From: Thoreauomyces humboldtii | Taxonomy: Eukaryota; Chytridiomycota; Chytridiomycetes; Spizellomycetales; Powellomycetaceae | Reading direction: 5' to 3' | Assembly (NCBI GenBank): GCA_027596035.1 | Contig: JADGJA010000313.1 | Span: 1-18,353 of the forward strand | Length of the DNA stretch: 18,353 bases | Shown: one piece after another, positions 1-7,374 of the stretch | Numbering within the stretch: position 1 is the first letter of the stretch | How the letters are laid out: each line of letters opens with the position of its first letter | The notes under the pieces: generated by a model | Told to the model about the DNA's origin: nothing | Seen by the model: only the letters and a program-made list of their open reading frames with translations | The model's database searches: none | Position numbers and translations under genes: made by a program

Positions 1-144
1 CCCTTGGCCCTGTCGCCCTCCTTCCTCCCCATCGCCTCCTTCCCTTGCGAAGACCACGGCCACATGAAGCCGTTTGTTGCTCCAAAAGCTGAAAAAAAGG
101 GAAGGATGGGCGGGAAAAAAGTTGCACAATCGGAGGAGGGGGCG

Positions 145-158
145 AAAAAGCCATGCGG
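145..158 (+). promoter_or_regulatory. Shared promoter word AAAAAGCCATGCGG, copy 1
   Basis: The 14-base word AAAAAGCCATGCGG occurs here and again, identical, at 4103-4116 upstream of the GPI-protein gene. The 9-base core GCCATGCGG also occurs at 3885-3893. All three copies lie in non-coding DNA upstream of genes for membrane or secreted proteins. A role as a transcription-factor site is inference; no factor is recognised. Confidence 0.35.
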
Positions 159-285
159 CTTCGTCCGCTGGCAACGCGGGGGGAACCGTGCCGTGGCTGT
201 GTGCGGTCCCAGAACGGCGGCAAACACCCCCCTCCCAGGCTCCCACGCACAATTTTTTCGACTGCTTCCCTCCCCCACAGCACAA

Positions 286-294
286 GTACTGTAC
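286..294. promoter_or_regulatory. Palindrome GTAC-T-GTAC containing TACTGTA
   Basis: This is a perfect 9-base palindrome upstream of the acyltransferase gene. It contains the heptamer TACTGTA (reverse complement TACAGTA) that recurs upstream of the GPI-protein gene (4182-4196, 4332-4338) and of the septin gene (16473-16479). Function is inferred only from placement and recurrence. Confidence 0.35.
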
Positions 295-654
295 AGACCT
301 CTAATACCGCAGTACACTCTCTTTGGCGCGTGCATTTGCCCAACACCATCCTCCCCCTTTTTTTGCCTTCCCGGATGCCAGGCAGGCGCGTCGAAGGAAC
401 AACCGAGCCGCGCTCACGGCCTCCCCCCCTTCAGGCCTCAGAGAAGGGGCTGTGAGTCTGCGAGAGCTTACCACTTGTACCATCTGCATCAGAAGTCATC
501 CAGTCATCAGGACCTGCTGCCATTCCTCGCCGACCTCTCACAGTCGTAGCCAAAGTGAATCATCTTCTATTTACACCTCGGGCAAATAGTACTTTTGAAC
601 TCTGACGGGCGGCCTACCGAAACGCGATCGCTATTCTAAGAGGAGGCATCAGCC

Positions 655-2884
655 ATGGCCCAGCAGCCAGCACCCGAAAAGGTTGACGGACGCATCATCA
701 ACGCTGAGATGGATGTAAAAGAAGCATCGACGAAAGAAGTCCGCAAGTCTCCCGTGTTCTTCAACGTTCCCTGTCTCACGGGACTGAGAGGATTCGCTGC
801 TCTCGGCGTCGTGGCTGGACACTTGACGGGCGGGACCGGTGCTCACACATATCTCAACGGGTGGGAGGAGTTGCAGGAGCTGGGAAACGTCATGGTTTTG
901 CTCTTCTTGTGAGTTCCTCTTCTCCTCCAGCAACGTGGTCATCGCAAGCGCTTGCTTGGTTGCTGATCGCACGCTTCGAATGGTTCCAGCGTCCTCTCTG
1001 CCTTCCTTCTGACCGTCCGAGCCTTGACGGAACGACAGAAGCCATCCGACGCAAAGTTCGTCAAGTGGAGCGAGAATGGCATCACGATCCCTTGGCTGTC
1101 GGTTCGCTGGATCAAGTACCTCATTCGTCGATCCTTCCGTATCCTCCCGCTCTACTGGGTGGTCCTGGTGATCATCGCGGCCATCTCTTGGCTCCACGAA
1201 CCGTACCAGGACCTTCGCAACTACACGCCGTTCGGATGGTCCAAGGTCTTGCCCTACATGTTCTTCCACGACGTCAACAGCATCTTCTGGACGATCCCGC
1301 CTGAGTTCGAGTACTACTTGATCATGCCGTTGTACATCGTACTTTACGAGATGGCCGAGCGAAAGGACAAGATGGGCGAGTGGACCATGGGAACGCAGAC
1401 GAACCCTCCTGCCTATCCATATGGTGAGAGCAATTGATAGCAACGACTGGAGGGAAAGCGCTCAATCACTCACGCTCGCTCTCATAAGGCCTTGGAACTG
1501 CGGAAGCTCAGATGGTCGAGCACTACCGAAAAGGTCTCCACAACAAGATCGTGCACGGGTACTATCGCTTTGGCCGAAGGATCATCCTGCTGGTGGTACT
1601 CACTGTCTTCAACGGGTGGATTGTTCCCCTCTTTTGGTCGGCGCATTCCGCTGTCGATTACTATCATGTGAGTGATGCCAGCGACTGGTCCGTACTTTCC
1701 ACCAAACCAATCATTTTATCTGCTTTTAGATCTTTCCCTTCATCTTCCGATTCTGGGTGGGAAGTCTGGCAGCGTTCATCTACCACATGCTTGCGCAGTA
1801 TGGCTACGTTATTTACGTCACTGAGGTCAAGAAGCCCAACATCAACCAGAAGTTCGGCAAGGTCGCCTCAAAGTGGATCGGCATCTTCTGTGACCTGGTC
1901 CTGTGGCTCATCGTGGTCTACATGTTCCTCTCCTTTCCTTACTGGTCTCGCCACATCCTACATCGCTACGTTCCTACTACGCCGCTGACGTATTACGCCG
2001 ACCATATGGGCGACTGGCCGGTCATCGGTGCAGCCGTTGTCTGCCTACTTGTCAGCGGTGCCTGTCGAGACCGCTCGTTCGCTCGATTCTTCGAGTGGAG
2101 CTTCTTCAAATATGCGGGAGAAATCTCGTTCCCGCTCTACATGACCCACCCCGCTGCTATCCATCTCACCACCACGAAGGACATCGAGGGAATAGACGGG
2201 CTGCTTTACACCTACGGCGCTGCGGTCTTGATCGCCACCATTCTTCACTATGTAGTCGAGAAGCCCGTCGGCAACATCGCTGGAAGACTCGCCAAGTGGG
2301 TTCAAACAACCTACTTCTCGAAAGATCCCAAGCTCGCCCTCGACGTCGAGCAGCACGACGAGCTCGCTGCAAAGCGGTACACCCAGATGGGTCTGGAATC
2401 GGGAGGAAGTCTTGACCCGCTGGTCCCCGGTCCTGTGGACACGCACGGAGCGGTCGTCACGGTCGTGCAAGCTCGACACCGTGCCTCGGACGGCAAAGCC
2501 GGACCCATGTTTCAGGTCGTGCACGATCGTACCAGTGCATCTTCGCCCATGTCACAGGTCACCTGTTACGACGCGCCTCCCCCTGGAAACGGCGAGGACG
2601 AAGCTCCTCTGGCTGTTCTTGCCAACACTCGAGCGTACTCGCCTGCGCCTCGCCAGCTTGAGGAGCAGATCGCTGTCGATGCGGGTAACCGTGAACCGAT
2701 CCTCCTGCATCGCGCCATGACGCCTCCCCTCCAGGTTGGCTACGGACGTCCCTCTCCAGCGGCGACGCGATCTCCTCTTCGTTACTCGCAGCAGCCCGAG
2801 TACTTCCATGCCGGTAACAACTATCAAGGTTACTATCAAGGACAGCCCACTGGCATGCAGTTTGATCCCTCTCGCCAGTACTGA
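655..2884 (+). CDS. Acyltransferase-3 family integral membrane protein (OafA-like), 4 exons
   Basis: Exons are 655-908, 990-1423, 1489-1667 and 1730-2884, giving 673 residues. The introns of 81, 65 and 62 nt start GTGAGT, GTGAGA and GTGAGT. The start ATG lies in a good context (GCCATGG). The acyltransferase-3 hallmark R-x10-H is present as R45...H56 in LTGLRGFAALGVVAGH, followed across the first intron by FFVLSAFLLT, and near the end of the membrane part by GEISFPLYMTHPAA and HYVVEKP. Around ten hydrophobic segments are visible. Members of this family (PF01757) move acyl groups across or at membranes onto sugars, sterols or peptides; the substrate here cannot be told. Residues about 490-673 form a soluble, Pro/Ser/Gln-rich tail without a recognised domain. 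The exact acceptor of the second intron is the least certain point: 1507 is an in-frame alternative to 1489. Confidence 0.9.
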
Positions 2885-3186
2885 TAGTCGGACAGCTCCC
2901 CCTTTGCACCGTACTTTTGCACCGTACTTTTAGTTTGTAACTAGCCCTTTGGTTGTCCCATGTGGACTTGTCGTTCTTTTGTAATATGTATCATTGTGTT
3001 CTTCCCGATGCTGGTCTCTGCGCTTTCGATCAATATGGTCCGCACGCTCCCAGCTCATCAAGTACTGCTCGAGCGTGGCAAAAAAAATCAAAAAAATACA
3101 AGAAACAAGCTAGCGTAAGGTATTATTTTTGCAAAACGCAGTCCCCCGGCGGTATGTCGATTCGCATCGTCTCACGTGCCCTTTCC
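2885..3186. other. Tail-to-tail spacer between acyltransferase and six-cysteine gene
   Basis: This is the convergent intergenic region, containing both 3' ends. It has a 13-bp tandem duplication just after the acyltransferase stop, TTTGTAA-like motifs near 2934 and 2978, and A-rich DNA at 3078-3110. No AATAAA and no gene were seen. Confidence 0.55.
2904..2929 (+). repeat. 13-bp tandem duplication in 3' UTR
   Basis: The unit TTGCACCGTACTT occurs twice without a gap, 20 bases after the acyltransferase stop codon. It looks like a recent slippage or duplication event in the 3' untranslated region. Confidence 0.8.
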
Positions 3187-3606
3187 CTACATCCACACGG
3201 CCGTGGTTCCCACGACCAATGCCCCGACCGCCACGGCTTCCCACGCTGCCGGCATCCCGACCCGTCGTCCCTTGGCTCCGGAGGTGGGACAATCCTTGTC
3301 GCCGACCAGACAGTAGCTTTTCCTCTCGAGGGAGAAGGGACAGGTCTTTCCGGTCCCGCTCGCCTGGACCAGGACGGTCCCGGTGCTCGTCTTCATGTTC
3401 CCGCTGCAGCACGAGTCCGGGGACCACATGACCATGCAGTCGATGTTGACGGGTGGGCTCGAGGACGGATCCGGGTTCGTCGCGGACGTGTCAGGTCCTG
3501 CCTTTTGCGGAGATGGGGATGGAAGGGCGATGACGGTCGGGATGAGGTTTGCGGTGAACGTCGCGAGGAGGACGAGAAGGTAGCTGAGGTTGGTTGGGAG
3601 GTGCAT
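3187..3606 (-). CDS. Small secreted six-cysteine protein, possibly GPI-anchored
   Basis: This is a single open frame of 139 residues on the minus strand. Residues 1-28 form a clear signal peptide with the hydrophobic core YLLVLLATFTANLIPTVIA. A Pro/Ser/Thr-rich linker (29-53) follows. A compact domain then has six cysteines at 57, 66, 67, 89, 99 and 106, with a CC pair, the usual look of a small disulfide-bonded extracellular protein. The last 20 residues (PAAWEAVAVGALVVGTTAVW) are hydrophobic, preceded by small residues and a basic GRR, which fits a GPI-attachment signal or a C-terminal membrane anchor. The family is not recognised. It is head-to-head with the GPI-protein gene at 4392. A longer reading frame on the opposite strand is judged a shadow because it lacks these ordered features. 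Roles as wall component, adhesin or effector are all possible and none is shown. Confidence 0.7.
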   Translation of the reverse strand: MHLPTNLSYLLVLLATFTANLIPTVIALPSPSPQKAGPDTSATNPDPSSSPPVNIDCMVMWSPDSCCSGNMKTSTGTVLVQASGTGKTCPFSLERKSYCLVGDKDCPTSGAKGRRVGMPAAWEAVAVGALVVGTTAVWM

Positions 3607-4102
3607 CTTGAGAATCGAAAGCTGCCCGCCGGAGTGTGCCGAACGGAAGACTACTTTGATGATGCTGACGTTGAACTGGGTGCTGCGATGAGCCTCGAAG
3701 ACAACGAAAGATGAAGCACCGTGATGAAGAGTTCACGAACGCGGCGAAGCTGAAGAAGAGAGCTTGGAAGTCCAATTCGGTCCCGCCCCCCCTTCAAATC
3801 TCCTTTCACGTTCTCGACTGTGGTTCGCGCCTCCTCGAAGGATTGAAATGTACCGTCCCTTTGGCGGGTCTTCGTGTGAGGGAGGCCATGCGGTTCGGTG
3901 GTGGAAGGCGGAGGCTGTGGGCTGGCAATCTTTCGCTGTGGTGTGTGGATCGTACAGTGCACATGTGAAATACCCTGTCCAAAACGATGCCTTTTGCCCT
4001 GTCGAACGGCTCGGGCAACGGCTTCATGCCATTCGGGAGTTTCCCGCCTCCCCGCCTAAAACTCTCCCGTTTTTTTTTGTTCGCACAAAGAGCTGAAGGC
4101 AA

Positions 4103-4116
4103 AAAAAGCCATGCGG
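4103..4116 (+). promoter_or_regulatory. Shared promoter word AAAAAGCCATGCGG, copy 2
   Basis: Identical to 145-158. It lies 276 bases before the start codon of the GPI-protein gene and 66 bases before the TACAGTA palindrome. The same order of word then palindrome (TACTGTA at 287) is seen upstream of the acyltransferase gene, with different spacing. Confidence 0.35.
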
Positions 4117-4181
4117 TCGACATGCCGGTAACGGTTCACTGTGGAGGCGATGTCCGCAGAGAGAGATGCGGCACAACCGTG

Positions 4182-4196
4182 TACAGTAGTACTGTA
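4182..4196. promoter_or_regulatory. Perfect 15-bp palindrome TACAGTA-G-TACTGTA
   Basis: Two 7-base arms are exact reverse complements around a single central G, the form expected of a binding site for a dimeric DNA-binding protein. It sits about 195 bases before the start codon at 4392, and a further half-site TACAGTA lies at 4332-4338. The binding protein is unknown. Confidence 0.45.
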
Positions 4197-4391
4197 TAGC
4201 CCACGAGGCGATGCCAGCAAAATTCCCTCCCGCCCTTGAGCGAGGTTGTCGGTGACATGAAAGTCCAGCTTGAAGCTCTCAGTTCTGTGCATTCATCTCA
4301 TCAGAAGCGTTTGATACCGGTACGCAGAGTATACAGTAACGCGAACTAGTGCACGGTAGCTCTTTCTCAGTAGTGTAACCCCCTGAACTCA

Positions 4392-5664
4392 ATGCGGCAA
4401 CCGTCCGGCATGCTACGTTTCCTCGCAACATTCCTCGCGGCATGCTTGTGCTGCCTTCCAACTCACGTCAGCGCTCAGAGCTCACCGGTCATGAGCGTTC
4501 GGCAACTCAACTACACGGGAATCGTTAACCAACCGAATCACCTGTCGTTCCAAGCAGTATCCACTTCGGACCAAGGGACCTATGTGGTATGGGTGCCAGA
4601 ATCTCGCCCGCCCTGGCCAGCGTTACGTTACGCCGACTAACGGCCCTTCCCGATTTCCAACAGCTGAAATGGGAGAATCTCGCATTGGTGGACGGATGTC
4701 GACTGCGTGTTGTGATAGCGCATCAGAGCATGGAGTCCTTTGTGAGAGCATGTCCTGAGCAGTGGGGAGCGGACAGCACGTACACCAACGATACGGACAC
4801 GTTTGACATCTTTCCCACCCTGTCGTTCGCGGGGGCGTACGTCATGAACGCAGAGTTCACACTGAGTCTCCCGAACCTCAACGTCACGGTTCCGCCAGCG
4901 GCGACGAGCATGTTCCTCACGATCGCGGCGGGAGACGCTCCCGGGAGGGTGCCTGGAGGGCTGGATCAGCGGTTACTCGGACAGACGGGAACGGGACCGA
5001 ACGGCTCGTTCGCGGATACATGGAACTGGCAGAACCAAGGTGGGAAGGAGCAGGCGTGCAGCGCTACAGAGCTTTGAAATGAGGAGACGTTTCGTTGACG
5101 CTTCTCATTCATCAAGTGGCCACGCTGCCTCAAGCCACGCAAGATGCGGCCACTTGGAACTCGCAGGGAACCTTCCGCACCGTGTTCAGCGCCGGCACCG
5201 GAACGATCACGACGGGGCTCTGCCGCCTTTTCACTGTCACATACTTTACGACGAACTCTTCCGCGTTCGACATCCCCGCGACGAACTTCGAGCCCTACTT
5301 TGGTCGAGACGGCAAGGTTTTCCTCGCCAGCACCGACTCCCTCGCCACGCAGTCCCAGCAGAGCAACGCGTATCGGATAAGTCAGCAGGGCACGTGGCAG
5401 CCGCTCTGCAACTACAATCAGGTGCCACCTGCGTTCGAGCTCGGGTCCAACAGGCTCGGTTTCGGCATCTACTTTGGGAATCCCGGCGCCTTCAACATCT
5501 TTGTGCAGACTAAGATCAACGGATACGTCGTTACGTCGTCGTTTCCTATCAACGTTCCCGATCCTTCAGCGCAAAGTAACGGGGCGCAGAAAGGTCGGGG
5601 GTCGGGGCTTCTTGCGGGAACTGTAGGGATCGTTGCTGCTATGCTTTCTTCGACATTTTTGTAG
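4392..5664 (+). CDS. Secreted, probably GPI-anchored surface protein, 3 exons
   Basis: Exons 4392-4586, 4664-5039 and 5117-5664 give 372 residues; both introns are 77 nt (GTATGG...CAACAG and GTGGGA...ATCAAG). The N-terminus has a signal peptide (LRFLATFLAACLCCL, cleavage likely after HVSA). The last 19 residues are hydrophobic after Ser/Asn/Gly-rich sequence, ending MLSSTFL, which fits a GPI signal. Two parts of the mature chain look alike in pattern: each has a GCRL or LCRL strand and later an FAGAYVM or NPGAFNIFV strand followed by an alternating hydrophobic stretch and a Pro. The second part (about 205-350) contains NFEPYFGRDGKVFLAS and NPGAFNIFVQ. This resembles, from memory, the PYLGA...G-H and PG-x-Y-x-L pattern of a beta-sandwich domain seen in many secreted proteins, but the usual metal-ligand histidines are absent. 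That assignment is weak. Surface or wall location is the safer statement. AATAAA follows 8 bases after the stop. Confidence 0.75.
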
Positions 5665-5671
5665 CCCGACA

Positions 5672-5677
5672 AATAAA
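5672..5677 (+). terminator. Polyadenylation signal AATAAA
   Basis: A canonical AATAAA hexamer begins 8 bases after the TAG stop of the GPI-protein gene. It is followed by TATATCTC. The placement is right for the 3' end signal, though unusually close to the stop codon. Confidence 0.5.
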
Positions 5678-5947
5678 GTATATCTCACCAGAATCGACAA
5701 AGGGAGAGCGACGAACTCTGTTGCTGGTCGATGACGGTGGAAAGGTTGTGTGTTCAAAGACGGAGGGCTTGTCCAGCGGAGGATGACGCAGAGGGCGTTT
5801 CTGGTGCTCACGGCCGTTTTCTCTGCGTGTCTGTCTCTCTGGTCGGGACCGCACCTGTACTCGAAAAGGCCTACTTTTGTGTCGCAATCTCTTGCCCAAC
5901 CAGCGTCTCCCCACTACCGTTCAGCAACTTCCATCCTCTCCAGAGAG

Positions 5948-6019
5948 GTAAGTCGGGATCTTGTACGCGTCACGCTATGCTATCCCAAGCAGCTGACGCA
6001 CCACGGCGCAACTCTCCAG
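5948..6019 (+). other. Probable 5' leader intron (72 nt)
   Basis: A consensus donor (GAG|GTAAGT) and a pyrimidine-rich acceptor (AACTCTCCAG) frame 72 nt, the same size as coding introns nearby. It ends 24 bases before the ATG at 6044. The length is a multiple of three and the frame is open on both sides, so the segment could also be part of an alternative N-terminus starting at 5783. Confidence 0.5.
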
Positions 6020-6043
6020 GCATCACACGTCGAGATCTCCGAC

Positions 6044-7001
6044 ATGCCACCATCCACTACTCCCGCCGGTTCTGGGGATGCCTCGTCCAAGATACATGCG
6101 GCTCCCACAGGTGCACCAACTATTTTCCAGCGTCTCTCGGCGGTTGTGTTGTCCGTGCAGTTCCTGTGGGCCCTTGGCCACCTTGCCACGTTGCTCGGAG
6201 CAGCATGGTATCTCGTGATGCGCTCCTCGCCGTCCGGACCATCAAGCTACGCAAAAGCCTACTACGGCACACTTCTTTCGTATGGTGTCATCTTGTACAA
6301 GTCACACGGCGTACGTCTTGGCTTGCCTGGAGCTTGATGAGGTTTTTGGACGATCGGAGCTACGAAAGCTTACCCTGCGCCTTCTTTTAGACTCCCCGTG
6401 CCGACCAACAGTTTCTGCAGTCTGTGATTGGTGATGAAAACTTTTGGTACTTTGCACTGGCCATCAACTGGGTCTTTTCCAAGCCACTCCTGGGTATGTT
6501 CTTTCATTAGTTTTATATCGATCTCTTGCTGATACTTTATTTCCGGTCTGAATAGCCACTTTGATCCCGTACACTGTCTTTTCCCTGTTCCACTTCCTGA
6601 ACTACTTCCGTTCCGAGATTCTGCCTGCTTTGCTTCCCCCCGCCCAATTCCCGGTCACCCTCAAGGCAAACGATGCCATCCTGCGCTTCATCAAGAACTA
6701 CCAATCCCGGGCCCTCGCCCAGGTCGGCGCCGCCGAAATTTGGGTCATCTTCCCGACGCTCATCATCGGCATCTTCATGCGATGGTCCTCGTTCATGGCT
6801 CCCATCCTGTACTTTCGCTTCATGTCCTTCCGCTACATGACCTCGCCCGTCACGAGACAGGCGGTCGCGGACCTCCGCGTGCGTGCCGATGCCCTCGCGA
6901 GCAACCCCAAGCTGCCGCCCATTGTCCTCAAGAGCTACCAGGCCGTCAGAGACATGATCATCAGGTTCGGAGACATCCAGGGTCAGGCCCCTGCTCAGTA
7001 G
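6044..7001 (+). CDS. TMEM33: TMEM33/Tts1/Pom33 family ER-nuclear envelope membrane protein, 3 exons
   Basis: Exons 6044-6310, 6391-6493 and 6556-7001 give 271 residues; the introns of 80 and 62 nt have donors GTACGT and GTATGT. The product matches the TMEM33 (UPF0121) family in length and pattern: a polar N-terminus, a first membrane segment at about 31-58, YGVILYKSHG, then ENFWYFALAINWVFSKPLL, PYTVFSLFHFLNYFRSEILP and the late hydrophobic stretch EIWVIFPTLIIGIFMRWSSF, ending in a polar tail. Family members shape ER tubules and help distribute nuclear pores. The start at 6044 gives the usual family length; an in-frame upstream ATG at 5783 would add 63 residues, including a hydrophobic stretch (FLVLTAVFSACLSLW), and is judged less likely. 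Confidence 0.88.
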
Positions 7002-7374
7002 TTCCTCCCCACTTTCCACCCGTTTTTGCATCCCCACGTCTATAATTCATTTGAGGCCGCAATACCATACTGGTCTCGCACAGCATGCCGCTCCTAATGG
7101 ATTTCCTAGAGCACTGCACTCACAGGCCAGCCAGCTTTTAACACTCGGCTTGCTGGATAGATTCCTTTTCGTCAAGGGAAGGGAATGTCGGAGATGGGAA
7201 AGGTCGGTGACGCGAAAGGATTACTTGACCGCGGTTTCGTCCTCCAGCTCCGACCCCATCTGCTTTCCCCCCTTCTTGCGCTCTGTCGGTTTATACCTCA
7301 CCGCTGCTCGCTTGCTCAACTCCTCCCTTTGATTCCGCAGAAACTAACCGACCTGCACTCCATAAGCCTAGACA
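7002..7374. other. Intergenic region upstream of IFT88
   Basis: It contains the 3' end of the TMEM33-like gene and the promoter of IFT88. It is pyrimidine-rich towards the start codon. No RFX-type X-box was recognised by eye and no gene is seen. Confidence 0.5.

Larger units (their letters stand above)
1..654. other. Upstream region of the acyltransferase gene, no gene seen
   Basis: No convincing coding sequence is visible. An open frame runs through much of 4-549 on the plus strand, but its translation has no family resemblance, is rich in Pro, Ser and Cys, and changes character with the local base composition. The stretch holds poly-purine and poly-pyrimidine runs, a 14-bp word shared with another promoter in this window (145-158) and a GTAC-T-GTAC palindrome (286-294). 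It is most simply read as the promoter and 5' leader of the gene that starts at 655. Confidence 0.6.
3607..4391. other. Divergent promoter region between two secreted-protein genes
   Basis: These 785 bases separate two head-to-head genes and carry the start regions of both. They contain GCCATGCGG at 3885-3893 and 4108-4116, a 15-bp palindrome at 4182-4196, another TACAGTA at 4332-4338, and A- and T-runs near 4070-4107. Short open frames here have no coding character. Confidence 0.55.
5665..6043. other. Intergenic region and 5' leader of the TMEM33-like gene
   Basis: It holds the polyadenylation signal of the upstream gene at its left edge and a probable leader intron (5948-6019) at its right edge. 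An upstream ATG at 5783 is in frame with the TMEM33-like protein before and after removal of that intron. No separate gene was recognised. Confidence 0.5.

Noticed and set aside
4..549. 181-codon open frame on the plus strand at the left edge
   Set aside because: The translation has no conserved pattern, follows local base composition and overlaps promoter-like motifs; all three plus frames are partly open here.
649..1443. 264-codon minus-strand frame opposite the acyltransferase gene
   Set aside because: It is antisense to exons 1-2, whose plus-strand translation matches a known family and splices cleanly.
2953..3714. 253-codon plus-strand frame
   Set aside because: It overlaps the minus-strand six-cysteine protein, which has a signal peptide, ordered cysteines and a C-terminal anchor; the plus frame is a compositional shadow rich in Arg, Gly and Asp.
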